64,000 nucleotides of DNA, from assembly GCA_018267585.1 (NCBI GenBank), contig JAFDYE010000837.1, positions 1-64,000 of the forward strand, written 5' to 3'. The notes under the pieces are model-generated. The model did not search any database and was not told the origin of the DNA. It saw only the letters and a list, made by a program, of their open reading frames with translations. Below, piece by piece: positions 43,493 through 52,210 of this stretch. Source of the stretch: Bacteroidota bacterium. Its GTDB lineage: Bacteria > Bacteroidota > Bacteroidia > Chitinophagales > Chitinophagaceae. Numbering within the stretch: the stretch's first letter is position 1; the number at the start of each line of letters is the position of its first letter. The translations under genes were made by a program, and so were the position numbers.

Positions 43493-44718
43493 CAAAGAAT
43501 ATCGCCATCATCGGAGTATTGTTCTTTGTATTCGGGTTTATCACCTGGGTGAACGCGATCCTGATCCCGTATTTCAAGATCGCGTGCGAGCTGAATAATT
43601 TCCAGTCCTACCTGGTGGCTTTTGCCTTTTATATCTCGTATCTGGTCGTGTCGTTGCCGGCGGCCTACCTGCTACGGAAGATCGGTTTTAAGAAGGGAAT
43701 GATGCTGGGGTTCTGGATCATGTCGCTCGGGGCTTTTATTTTTGTCGGGGCGGCACTGGGCAGGGCCTATGTGGGATTTTTGACCGGGCTGTTTGCGATA
43801 GGCGGGGGGCTGGCTATCTTACAAACGGCTGCCAATCCTTATATCACGGTGCTGGGGCCGAGAGATCGGGCGGCGCAGCGGATCAGCATCATGGGCGTTT
43901 GCAATAAGGCGGCGGGGATACTGGCTCCGTTGCTGTTTGCGGCGGTGATATTGAGACCGACCGACAGTCAGCTTTTTAAAAGCCTGCCGGCGATGGGAGA
44001 AGCAGAGCGCGGGGCGGCGCTCGACGAGCTGATCCGGCGGGTCATCGTACCGTATATCTGTGTGGGCGTGGCATTGTTCGGACTGGGCTGGCTAGTGCGG
44101 TATTCTTCCCTGCCGGAGATCGGGACGGAAGAGGCGGTGGAGGGAAAGAGCAGCCTGTTGCAGTTTCCGCACCTGGTACTGGGGGCGTTGGCGATCTTTT
44201 TACACGTTGGTACGCAGGTGCTGGCGATCGACACCATCATCGCGTATGCGGGGTCGATGAATATCCCGCTGGTGGAGGCCAAAGTCTTTCCATCCTATAC
44301 GCTGGCGGCGACCATAGCGGGCTATCTGACAGGCATCATTTGTATCCCGAGGTTTATCAGCCAGGCGAGGGCGTTCTTAGTCTGTACGCTGTTGGGTATC
44401 GGGCTCTCGCTGCTGGTCGTGCTGAGCAGGGTGGACGACTCGATCTGGTTCCTGGTCCTGCTGGGGCTGGCGAATTCGTTGATCTGGGCCGGCATCTGGC
44501 CGCTGGCGCTGGACAGTCTCGGGAGGTTTACCAAGGCCGGCGCTTCGCTGCTGGTGATGGGGCTCTGCGGAAATGCGATTCTGCCGCTGGTCTATGGATG
44601 GCTGGCCGACCGCAACGGTCTGCAGCAGGCTTATTGGGTGTTGCTGCCCTGCTATTGCTATTTATTTTTTTACGCCAGCTATGGCCACAGGATAAGGAAC
44701 TGGGCTATATTTAAATAA
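43489..44718 (+). CDS. Sugar MFS transporter (FucP/GluP/NagP type)
   Basis: The protein is 409 residues with about 12 membrane helices. The signature of the FucP-like family is clear: GFITWVNAILIPYFKIACELNNFQSYLVAFAFYISY at the start and GGGLAILQTAANPYITVLG near 105-125. The family moves fucose, glucose, galactose or N-acetylglucosamine with protons across the inner membrane. In this operon, followed by NagA, import of N-acetylglucosamine or GalNAc is the best reading. Fucose import would suit the downstream sugar-acid operon. Confidence 0.9.
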   Translation: MTKNIAIIGVLFFVFGFITWVNAILIPYFKIACELNNFQSYLVAFAFYISYLVVSLPAAYLLRKIGFKKGMMLGFWIMSLGAFIFVGAALGRAYVGFLTGLFAIGGGLAILQTAANPYITVLGPRDRAAQRISIMGVCNKAAGILAPLLFAAVILRPTDSQLFKSLPAMGEAERGAALDELIRRVIVPYICVGVALFGLGWLVRYSSLPEIGTEEAVEGKSSLLQFPHLVLGALAIFLHVGTQVLAIDTIIAYAGSMNIPLVEAKVFPSYTLAATIAGYLTGIICIPRFISQARAFLVCTLLGIGLSLLVVLSRVDDSIWFLVLLGLANSLIWAGIWPLALDSLGRFTKAGASLLVMGLCGNAILPLVYGWLADRNGLQQAYWVLLPCYCYLFFYASYGHRIRNWAIFK

Positions 44719-45894
44719 ATGAATGGACTTCGTATCATAAACGGAAAGGTTATCACGCCCGGGGGCATCGTGACGGGAGGGGAGGTCTTTGTGAGGGACG
44801 GAAAGATCGCCGGGTCGGGTTCGCCGGGCGACAGAGTGGTCGATGCGGCGGGATGCTATGTATCGCCCGGTTTTATCGATATCCACGTGCACGGTGGCGG
44901 TGGGTATGATTTCATGGATGGCCATGAGGATGCGTTCCTGGAGATTGCCAGGACACATGCCCGGTACGGGACGACGGCGATGCTGCCGACGACGCTGACG
45001 GGTTCGAAGGAAGAGCTGCTGCATATCCTGGACGTGTATGAGCGGGTGGCTTCGAAAAACACCCGCGGCGCGCAGTTCCTGGGAATGCATCTCGAGGGAC
45101 CCTACTTTGCGATGAACCAGCGGGGCGCCCAGGATCCGCGCTATATCCGTAACCCGGATCCCGTCGAGTACAGGGAGGTCTTGAGGCGGGCGCAGCTGGT
45201 CCGGCGATGGAGCGCGGCACCCGAACTGCCGGGTGCGCTGGAGTTTGCGCGTTATGCGGGGGAGAAGGGCGTACTTGTTTCGTGGGCGCATACGGATGCC
45301 ATTTATGAAGAGGTGGTGGAGGGATGGAACAACGGGTACTCGCTGGCGACGCATCTCTATTCGGCGATGACGGGCGTGACGAGGCGGAATGCGTTTCGTT
45401 ATGCGGGTGCGGTCGAGGCTGCTTTCCTGATCGAAGACATGGACGTCGAGATCATCGCGGACGGGGTTCATCTGCCGGCCCCCTTGCTGCAGCTGGTCTA
45501 CCGGATCAAAGGGGCCGCGAGGACGGCGCTGATCACGGACGCCATGCGGGCGGCGGGAATGCCGGAGGGGAAGAGCGTGCTCGGGAATCTTCATCACGGG
45601 CTAAGCGTGATCGTGGAAGACGGGGTGGCAAAGCTGCCGGACAGGTCTGCGTTTGCCGGGAGCGTCGCGACGGCGGACAGGCTGGTGAGGACGATGGTGC
45701 AGATGGCGGGTGTGCCGCTGATCGAAGCGGTACGAATGATAACGGCGACACCGGCGGTCATACTGGGGTTGGCTTCGAGCAAGGGGGCTATCGCTCCGGG
45801 TTATGATGCCGACCTGGTCATTTTTGGCGAAGACATAAAGGTCCGTGCGACCATTGTCAACGGAGAATTGGTCTATGCAAACACAGATATATAA
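44719..45894 (+). CDS. nagA: N-acetylglucosamine-6-phosphate deacetylase
   Basis: The protein is 391 residues. It is an amidohydrolase-superfamily enzyme with the metal motif GFIDIHVHGGGGYDFMDG near 54-70, a metal-binding Glu in GMHLEGPYFA, the substrate region THLYSAMTGVTRRN and the catalytic Asp in LITDAMRAAG. It removes acetate from GlcNAc-6-phosphate in the cytosol. It begins directly after the transporter stop codon and overlaps the NagB-like gene by 20 bases. No GlcNAc kinase is seen nearby, so the phosphorylated substrate must come from a kinase encoded elsewhere. Confidence 0.93.
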   Translation: MNGLRIINGKVITPGGIVTGGEVFVRDGKIAGSGSPGDRVVDAAGCYVSPGFIDIHVHGGGGYDFMDGHEDAFLEIARTHARYGTTAMLPTTLTGSKEELLHILDVYERVASKNTRGAQFLGMHLEGPYFAMNQRGAQDPRYIRNPDPVEYREVLRRAQLVRRWSAAPELPGALEFARYAGEKGVLVSWAHTDAIYEEVVEGWNNGYSLATHLYSAMTGVTRRNAFRYAGAVEAAFLIEDMDVEIIADGVHLPAPLLQLVYRIKGAARTALITDAMRAAGMPEGKSVLGNLHHGLSVIVEDGVAKLPDRSAFAGSVATADRLVRTMVQMAGVPLIEAVRMITATPAVILGLASSKGAIAPGYDADLVIFGEDIKVRATIVNGELVYANTDI

Positions 45895-46612
45895 GACGAG
45901 GGCGGAAATGGGGGCGGCGGCTGCGGAAAGGGTGAGCAGCAGGATCGGGCAGCTGTTGAAAGAACAGGCCACGGTCAATATGATATTTGCCGCGGCTCCT
46001 TCGCAGAACGAGTTCCTTGCCGCTTTGCTGCAGGCGCCCGTGGAATGGTCGCGGATACGCGGGTTTCATATGGATGAATATATCGGGCTTCGGCCGGATG
46101 CGGAGCAGGGCTTTGGTAATTTTCTCCGGCAGCGGCTATTTGGCAAGGCGCCCTTTCTTTCGGTGGAATATATCGACGGGAATGCCGCCGATCCGGGAGG
46201 GGAGTGCGTCCGCTATTCGCGGCTGCTACAGCGCTACCCGGTGGATATCGTTTGCATGGGCATCGGCGAGAATGGGCATATAGCTTTCAACGACCCGCCG
46301 GTGGCCGATTTTACCGATCCCTTCCTCGTGAAGGTGGTCGAGCTGGACGGCCCCTGCCGGCGGCAGCAGGTGAATGACGGGTGTTTCCCCTCGCTGCATG
46401 AGGTGCCGACGCATGCGATCACGCTGACGGTGCCGGCGTTGATGGCGGGTCGGTATGTGTATTGTATGGTGCCGGGGAAGCTAAAGGCAGAGGCGGTATA
46501 TAACACAGTAAGGCAGGAGATTGCCGAGGCGTATCCATCGACGATACTGCGACAGCATGCCGAGGCGGAATTATTTCTGGATGCGGACAGCGCAATTAAA
46601 TTAAAGGGATGA
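45875..46612 (+). CDS. nagB: Glucosamine-6-phosphate deaminase-like protein (NagB family)
   Basis: The product is 245 residues from the ATG at 45875. It has FHMDEYIGL near 64 and VCMGIGENGHIAFNDPP near 128, with the His and acidic residues that open the ring and shift the double bond. This matches the NagB/6-phosphogluconolactonase fold, and the pairing with NagA favours deaminase activity. It is somewhat shorter than E. coli NagB (about 266 residues) and lacks part of its allosteric C-terminus, as many Bacteroidota homologues do. A four-base overlap couples it to the next gene. Confidence 0.88.
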   Translation: MQTQIYKTRAEMGAAAAERVSSRIGQLLKEQATVNMIFAAAPSQNEFLAALLQAPVEWSRIRGFHMDEYIGLRPDAEQGFGNFLRQRLFGKAPFLSVEYIDGNAADPGGECVRYSRLLQRYPVDIVCMGIGENGHIAFNDPPVADFTDPFLVKVVELDGPCRRQQVNDGCFPSLHEVPTHAITLTVPALMAGRYVYCMVPGKLKAEAVYNTVRQEIAEAYPSTILRQHAEAELFLDADSAIKLKG

Positions 46613-47922
46613 AATATTGGTTGGTTATGATGGCTTTCTTTGGGGTCATCGGGAGTAGTGCGCAGATCCGGCTGGTCACGCTGGACCCGGGCCATTTTCA
46701 CGCGGCGCTGGTGCAAAAGTCCGGCTATTCCGGCATCGACACGACCGTACACGTTTATGCGCCGGAAGGACAGGAATTGAGGGCGCATCTGGCGCTGATC
46801 GACAAATACAATAGCCGCGGCGATGAACCGACGCACTGGAAGGAATTGGTGTATACGGGGCCGGATTTCCTGTCGCGGATGTTCCGGGAAAGAGCCGGGA
46901 ATGTGGTCGTCCTGGCAGGGAATAACAGGAAAAAGATCGAATATATCGAACAGTCGGTGGATTCGGGTTTTAACGTCTTTTCTGACAAACCGATGGTCAT
47001 CGAGGGGCGGGATCTTCCGCGGCTGGAACGGGCCTTTGCAACAGCCCGGAAAAAAGGGACGGTGCTCTACGATATAATGACCGAGCGGTACCAGATCACC
47101 ACCATATTGCAGCGGCGGCTGTCCATGGTGCCGGCGGTATTCGGCGTGCTGGAAAAGGGGACGGCGGAGAACCCCGCGGTTACGAAGGAAAGCGTACATC
47201 ATTTTTTCAAGTCGGTTTCGGGCAAGCCATTGATCCGGCCGGCCTGGTATTTCGACGTCACGGAGGAAGGCGAGGGGATCGTCGACGTTACGACGCACCT
47301 GGTGGACCTTGTCCAGTGGGAATGCTTTCCGGAGATGGCGCTGGACTATCACAAGGATATCCGGATGCTGGCCGCGCGGCGATGGCCGACGGTCCTGAGC
47401 CCGGCTCAGTACGCCAGGGTGACGGGGATGGCGGCCGATTCTCCGCTGAGCGTCTATGCGAATGGAGTGATGGACTATACGATAAAAGGCGTGCACGCAC
47501 GGGTGTCGGTGAGGTGGAATTTCGAGGCGCCGCCTGGTGGGGGGGATACCCATTTTTCCGTAATGCGCGGGACCCTGGCGAGCCTGGTGATCCGCCAGGA
47601 CTCGGCCCATGGCTATAAGCCGGTGCTCTCGATCGAGCCCGTTGTGGTTACTGCAGCATATGAGCAAGAGCTGAGAAGCTTAATTGCGGGATTGCAGACG
47701 GAATATCCGGGGCTTTCGTTGCTAAAGACGGCTGGCGGCTGGGAGCTGGAGGTTCCGGCCGCCTTCCAGCTCGATCACGAGGCGACATTTGCAGAGGTGA
47801 CGAAGAAATATCTGGGTTTTGTGAAGAATGGAAACATGCCCGCATGGGAAGTGCCCAACATGCTGGCGAAGTATTTTACGACGACAAAAGCGTTGGAGAT
47901 GGCGAGGGCGTCGCAGCGTTAA
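46609..47922 (+). CDS. Exported Gfo/Idh/MocA-like oxidoreductase with putative-oxidoreductase C-terminal domain
   Basis: The protein is 437 residues with an N-terminal signal peptide ending near GSSAQ. It starts IRLVTLDPGHFHAALVQKS, then has NVVVLAGNNRKKIEYIEQSVDSGFNVFSDKPM, the usual second half of the Rossmann fold. The classic GxGxxG loop is replaced by LDPGHFH, as in a secreted subfamily found in Bacteroidota PULs. The C-terminal domain (about 150-437) matches the 'putative oxidoreductase C-terminal' type. Whether it binds NAD outside the cytosol is not known. It is the last gene of PUL B. Confidence 0.85.
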   Translation: MKYWLVMMAFFGVIGSSAQIRLVTLDPGHFHAALVQKSGYSGIDTTVHVYAPEGQELRAHLALIDKYNSRGDEPTHWKELVYTGPDFLSRMFRERAGNVVVLAGNNRKKIEYIEQSVDSGFNVFSDKPMVIEGRDLPRLERAFATARKKGTVLYDIMTERYQITTILQRRLSMVPAVFGVLEKGTAENPAVTKESVHHFFKSVSGKPLIRPAWYFDVTEEGEGIVDVTTHLVDLVQWECFPEMALDYHKDIRMLAARRWPTVLSPAQYARVTGMAADSPLSVYANGVMDYTIKGVHARVSVRWNFEAPPGGGDTHFSVMRGTLASLVIRQDSAHGYKPVLSIEPVVVTAAYEQELRSLIAGLQTEYPGLSLLKTAGGWELEVPAAFQLDHEATFAEVTKKYLGFVKNGNMPAWEVPNMLAKYFTTTKALEMARASQR

Positions 47923-47933
47923 AAAAGTATACA
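47918..47933. repeat. Second copy of the shared 16-base motif, before the sugar-acid operon
   Basis: GTTAAAAAAGTATACA overlaps the stop codon of the oxidoreductase gene and repeats the sequence at 29108-29123 exactly. A direct repeat of ACGGCTAA follows in the same 64-base gap. The only likely promoter for the operon starting at 47987 must be in this short gap. Confidence 0.4.
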
Positions 47934-47986
47934 AAGCTGACGGCTAAATATAGTTATGGGTAGGGGTTAACGGCTAATTTTAAATC

Positions 47987-49174
47987 ATGAATATGCTATA
48001 CGCATCAAAGGATTATAAAAGCATTTCTACGAATGCGGGCGACCGGGTGGTCATACTTCCGCTGGGTGCGATCGAGCAGCATGGGCCGCATCTGGCGGTT
48101 TCGACGGATACGGATATCGTCACGATGGTGGCGATGGGTGCGGAAGAGCGGCTGGGCGAACTGCTGATGCTTTGTCCGGCGCTGGCGTTTGGCTCGAGTC
48201 ATCATCATTTGTCTTTTGGGGGTACGCTTAGTCTGTCGCCGACGCTGTATACGCAGGTGATCGTCGATCTGGTGGGCTCTTTGTTAAAGAATGGATTCAA
48301 AAGGATCGTGCTGCTCAACGGGCACGGAGGAAATATCACACCCGTAAAGCAGGCGCTGGCGGTGCTGAATGCGGACAACGCGCTGGCCCGTGAGGCGAAT
48401 ATTGTCCTGGCGACGTACTGGGAGCTGGCGGGTCCCGCGTTCGCGGGAGAGGCTCCGATGGAAAGTCCGGCCCTCAGTCATGCCTGCGAATATGAGACGA
48501 GCCTGATGCTGCATCTATTCCCTTCAAAGGTCTTTATGGATAGGGTTGAAAGAGCGGAGCGGCCGGCCAGCAATGGATATACGGCCTGGGAGGACGACGA
48601 GCCCTATCGGGGAGTGACGATATTCAAAGGGACGGAATATATCTCCGGGAATGGGAGCAGCGGGGAGCCGCAGCTGGCGACGGCGGAGAAAGGCGCGCAT
48701 TTGTTCGGAAAGGCAGTTGAGGCGTTGGTGAAGTTCGTGGAGTCTTTTGCGCGGTGGCCTTTTTTGCAGCCGATCGGTCGCGGTGGTGTTCCGGATGAAG
48801 GCGGGCCGCGACGGATATCGGCAGGGACCCCAACGGGCGCTTACTCGTCGGGAGTAGTGCAGGACGGACTCCTGTTCGTCAGCGGACAGGGCGCGATCGA
48901 CCCGGTGAGCGGCGAGATCGTTCGTGGGACGATCGAGGAAGAGACCCTGCTGACACTGGAGAACGTGCGGCGGGTCATAGAGGCAGCGGGCGGCACCATC
49001 CGCGACATCGTCAAATGCACCGTTCACCTTAGCGATATCAACGACTTCGACCGCTATAACAAGGCATATGCTTCGTTCTTCGGCGGCGTTTTCCCGGCGA
49101 GGACTACCGTGCAGTCAGTATTAGGGGATGGACTAAAGGTCGAGATCGACGCCGTGGCGGTCATAAAGAAATAG
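47987..49174 (+). CDS. Creatininase-RidA fusion protein
   Basis: The protein is 395 residues. Residues 1-250 are a creatininase (creatinine amidohydrolase) domain. The metal ligands are visible as Glu30 and His32 in IEQHGPHL, Asp41 in TDTDI, His113 in LNGHGGN and Glu168 or Glu170 in ACEYETS. Residues about 274-395 are a RidA/YjgF domain with TPTGAYSSGVV, TLENVRRVIEAAG, VKCTVHLSDINDFDRYN and the substrate-binding Arg372 in FPARTTV. Creatininase-family members hydrolyse cyclic or linear amides. RidA hydrolyses reactive imines to keto acids. The join suggests one step feeding the other. It is the first gene of the operon. Confidence 0.9.
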   Translation: MNMLYASKDYKSISTNAGDRVVILPLGAIEQHGPHLAVSTDTDIVTMVAMGAEERLGELLMLCPALAFGSSHHHLSFGGTLSLSPTLYTQVIVDLVGSLLKNGFKRIVLLNGHGGNITPVKQALAVLNADNALAREANIVLATYWELAGPAFAGEAPMESPALSHACEYETSLMLHLFPSKVFMDRVERAERPASNGYTAWEDDEPYRGVTIFKGTEYISGNGSSGEPQLATAEKGAHLFGKAVEALVKFVESFARWPFLQPIGRGGVPDEGGPRRISAGTPTGAYSSGVVQDGLLFVSGQGAIDPVSGEIVRGTIEEETLLTLENVRRVIEAAGGTIRDIVKCTVHLSDINDFDRYNKAYASFFGGVFPARTTVQSVLGDGLKVEIDAVAVIKK

Positions 49175-49178
49175 AACT

Positions 49179-50129
49179 ATGAGCAATAAGATACCAATAG
49201 GGACGGTCGGGCTGGGTTTGATGGGAAGCAGCATAGCCACCTGTATACTGGCGGCCGGGCATACCGTCACGTCGCTGGTCAAGGGCCTGGACCAGGCCGA
49301 AGAGGCGCGCCAGCGGATACTGGGATACCTGGAGGAATTGGAGGAAGAGGGGATGTTGTCCCCGGGGAAACCAAGGGAGGTGCTTGGAAGACTGACTATT
49401 ACGGATGACGTGGCCTTGCTGAAAGACCATGAAGTCGTGATCGAGTCGATCATCGAAAGCGTGGAAGAAAAGAGATCGGTCTACCGGCGGCTGGAGGCCG
49501 TGCTGTCCCCAACGGCGATCATCGGAAGCAATACGTCCGCCATACCGGTGACGATCCTGCAGGAAGGTTTGCAGCACCCTGAGCGGGTATTGGGAATACA
49601 CTGGGCCGAACCCGCGCATATCACGCGGTTCATGGAGGTGATCTGCGGAGACCAGTCTGAATTGCGGTTTGCGGAGACCATCGTTAGCCTTGCGGAATCC
49701 TGGGGCAAAGAGCCTTCCTTGCTGAGAAAGGATATCCGCGGGTTTATCACCAACCGCATTATGTATGCGATGCTGCGCGAAGCGTTCCATCTCGTGGAGA
49801 AGGGGTATGCGACGGTAGAGGACGTAGACAGGAGCCTGCGGAACGATCTAGGCTACTGGATAACATTTGCGGGGCCTTTCCGCTTTATGGACCTGACCGG
49901 TATCCCTGCCTATCGGACGGTGATGAAAGATCTGTTCCCGGACCTGGATAATTCAACCGCCACGCCGGCACTGATGGAAAAGCTGGTTGGAGAAGGGGCG
50001 CTGGGCGTCAGCAATGCAAAAGGGTTTTATCCGTATACGCCGGAGAGCGCGGAACACTGGGAGAAAACATTTATCGAGTTCAGCTACGATATCCGGAAGC
50101 TGGCGGAAAAATATGGAAGAAAGATATGA
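49179..50129 (+). CDS. 3-Hydroxyacyl-CoA dehydrogenase-family oxidoreductase (L-gulonate/lambda-crystallin-like candidate)
   Basis: The protein is 316 residues. It has the Rossmann loop GTVGLGLMGSSIATCILAAGH at the start, the acidic ESIIESVEEK, IGSNTSAIPV and the catalytic His in GIHWAEPAHITRFMEV, then a helical C-terminal domain. The length fits short family members such as L-gulonate 3-dehydrogenase (lambda-crystallin) or carnitine dehydrogenase as well as acyl-CoA enzymes. No fatty-acid genes are near, so a sugar-acid substrate is preferred here, as inference. It overlaps the next gene by four bases. Confidence 0.85.
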   Translation: MSNKIPIGTVGLGLMGSSIATCILAAGHTVTSLVKGLDQAEEARQRILGYLEELEEEGMLSPGKPREVLGRLTITDDVALLKDHEVVIESIIESVEEKRSVYRRLEAVLSPTAIIGSNTSAIPVTILQEGLQHPERVLGIHWAEPAHITRFMEVICGDQSELRFAETIVSLAESWGKEPSLLRKDIRGFITNRIMYAMLREAFHLVEKGYATVEDVDRSLRNDLGYWITFAGPFRFMDLTGIPAYRTVMKDLFPDLDNSTATPALMEKLVGEGALGVSNAKGFYPYTPESAEHWEKTFIEFSYDIRKLAEKYGRKI

Positions 50130-51268
50130 GTTCGGCGACAGCGATAAAACTGATAAGGGCGACGGAGGTAGTTGTGCCTGCCCGGCCCGGGAGTCTTAAT
50201 TCGGAGAATGTACTGGATACGGACGAGGCGTTTGCCCGGCGGCATTTGACCGGGGGCAGCTGGACGGAATTCGCAAACCAGCCGAAGTGGATCGTAGAGA
50301 TCGTGTTACAGAATGGACTGGTGGGTATCGGAGAGACCTACCGGAGCGCGTCGAAAGAGCTGATCCAGGAGGCGATGGGCCGGCTGATGGGTCTCGACGT
50401 TTTGAAGATCAACTGGAGGACCCTGCCGATCGAAGACCAGCGGATCTATGAGGCGTTCGAGACGGCGATCCTGGACCTGGCGGGTCAGCTACTGGGTGCT
50501 CCGATCCATCAGCTACTGGGCGGCGCTTTTCGTATGGTGGTCGACTGCAATGGCTGGACGGGCCGGAGGACGCCGGAGGACGCCGCGCAGAAGGCTTATG
50601 AGGCGATGGAGAAGGGGCACAAGGTATTCAAGTTCAAGTGTTCAGATGAAGACCCAGTACGACTTTGGACCACCGAGATCCGCAAACGCTGCGGAGACGG
50701 GATTAAGATCATCCTCGACCCCAACCAGCGGTGGAATAATGTGGAGACGACGATGCGATTGATGGAGGGGGTAGACAACGGTATCATGCTTGGGCTGGAA
50801 GATCCGATCAAACATTCCGACGTCGAGGGGTATAAATATTTGAAGTCGCGGCTGGGCGTTCCGTTGTACCGGCATATCTCGTTGCCGTACACGCAGGATA
50901 TAAAGGATATCATCCAATTCGTGCGGGCTGACGCCACGGATGGCTACAATTTCAACGGGGGTGCCTACAATTGTCTGCTGCTGGCGGAGATCGCACAGCT
51001 GGAGGGGAAGGCCTGCTGGCGGGGGTCTGAAGTGGACCTGGGGATATCCGAGACGATGGGCTTGCATATTGCGGCGGCGAGCGCCAGCTGTACGATCCCC
51101 TCGGATATTTTTGGAGAGCTGGTGCGGGTAGATGACCTGATCGTCGCGGGTATCGAATTTCGTCGCGGGGCGGCGGTGGTGCCAACAGGGCCGGGACTGG
51201 GCGTGCAGCTGGATCAGGCAGCGCTTGGCCGGTACGCCACCGGACAAAGACTGGAAGAAAAGGTTTAA
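50126..51268 (+). CDS. Enolase-superfamily sugar-acid dehydratase (mandelate racemase/muconate lactonizing type)
   Basis: The protein is 380 residues. The N-terminal capping domain covers about 1-130. In the barrel, VFKFKC carries the Lys pair, IILDPNQRW the first metal Asp, GLEDPIKHSD the Glu ligand, and RADATDGYNFNGG the third ligand region; GSEVDLGISE follows near 305. This is the pattern of acid-sugar dehydratases and racemases. The neighbours (SDR, FAH hydrolase, lactate-dehydrogenase-like) suggest an L-fuconate- or L-rhamnonate-type dehydratase. It is shorter than the 440-residue L-fuconate dehydratase of Xanthomonas, so the substrate may differ. Confidence 0.88.
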   Translation: MSSATAIKLIRATEVVVPARPGSLNSENVLDTDEAFARRHLTGGSWTEFANQPKWIVEIVLQNGLVGIGETYRSASKELIQEAMGRLMGLDVLKINWRTLPIEDQRIYEAFETAILDLAGQLLGAPIHQLLGGAFRMVVDCNGWTGRRTPEDAAQKAYEAMEKGHKVFKFKCSDEDPVRLWTTEIRKRCGDGIKIILDPNQRWNNVETTMRLMEGVDNGIMLGLEDPIKHSDVEGYKYLKSRLGVPLYRHISLPYTQDIKDIIQFVRADATDGYNFNGGAYNCLLLAEIAQLEGKACWRGSEVDLGISETMGLHIAAASASCTIPSDIFGELVRVDDLIVAGIEFRRGAAVVPTGPGLGVQLDQAALGRYATGQRLEEKV

Positions 51269-51283
51269 TATACTAACACGCTT

Positions 51284-52207
51284 ATGAAGAAAGGACTGAT
51301 AGCCTGGGTGACCCTGGTATTTTGCAATTTGATCTGGTCATTCCATTTTACGAGCATCAAGCTGACGCAGGACCAGGTGGGGCCATATTTTACCGTCTGG
51401 GCGCCGATGCTGCTGGCGACGATCTTTCTTTTGCCTTTTGCGGTGAGGGACTTCAGGAAGGGCCGCAAACGGATAAAGGACGTCCTGATCTTCATACAGC
51501 TGGGGGCGCTGGGCGCCTTTCCGTCACAGGTCTTTATGACCTATGGGACGCAACTGTCCCTCGCGAGCAACGCGGCTATTCTCGTGCTGGCTCTGCCGGT
51601 AATCACCGCGGTCTTTGCGTTCCTGATCCTGAAGGAGAAGATGAACGGTCTCCGCTGGGCCAGCTTCGCCATCGCGATCCTGGGTGTTATCCTGTGCAGT
51701 ACCGACGATATCCGGCAGATGGACCTGGGCTCGAAGTATGCGGTCGGGAATCTGCTGATCTTTCTGGCGATCGTGGGGAACGCTTATTACAATGTGGGCT
51801 GTAAGAAGGTCGCAGAACGTTTTACAGAAATGGAGATGGTATTTTATACCTACCTGGTGCTCGTGGTCATGCTGACGCCGATGGTCCTTTACTATGAGCC
51901 GGGGATGTTCGCGAAGGTGCCGCATTTTACGGCGAAGACCTGGCTCGGTATGACTTCGCTGACGCTCTTTCATAATTTCCTGTCGATGCTGCTGTTCTTT
52001 TGGGTGCTGAAATCCCTCGATGCCACACAGGTGGCGTTATCCAACTATATGGTGTCTTTCCTCGGGCTGCCGATATCGGCCTTTGTCCTGGGTGAGCGGC
52101 TGAGCCTCCAGTCGGTGATCGGCGGATTGCTTGTGCTGGTGGCGACGCTGATACTGACGATCGTGGATCACCGGACATACCGAAATACTCTAAAATTAAA
52201 TACATAG
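51284..52207 (+). CDS. DMT-superfamily EamA permease
   Basis: The protein is 307 residues with ten predicted membrane helices in two EamA repeats (about 8-140 and 155-300). Typical parts are LIWSFHFTSIKLTQ at the start, FLILKEKMNGLRWASFAIAILGVILC at the end of repeat one, and LGLPISAFVLGERLSLQSVIGGLLVL at the end of repeat two. EamA carriers move small metabolites. In this operon, import of a sugar acid or export of an end product is possible. It ends three bases before the next start codon. Confidence 0.88.
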   Translation: MKKGLIAWVTLVFCNLIWSFHFTSIKLTQDQVGPYFTVWAPMLLATIFLLPFAVRDFRKGRKRIKDVLIFIQLGALGAFPSQVFMTYGTQLSLASNAAILVLALPVITAVFAFLILKEKMNGLRWASFAIAILGVILCSTDDIRQMDLGSKYAVGNLLIFLAIVGNAYYNVGCKKVAERFTEMEMVFYTYLVLVVMLTPMVLYYEPGMFAKVPHFTAKTWLGMTSLTLFHNFLSMLLFFWVLKSLDATQVALSNYMVSFLGLPISAFVLGERLSLQSVIGGLLVLVATLILTIVDHRTYRNTLKLNT

Positions 52208-52210
52208 ACT

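Noticed and set aside
47939..47980. Direct repeat of ACGGCTAA in the gap before the creatininase-RidA gene
   Set aside because: Two eight-base copies alone are too weak to call a regulatory site or attachment site.
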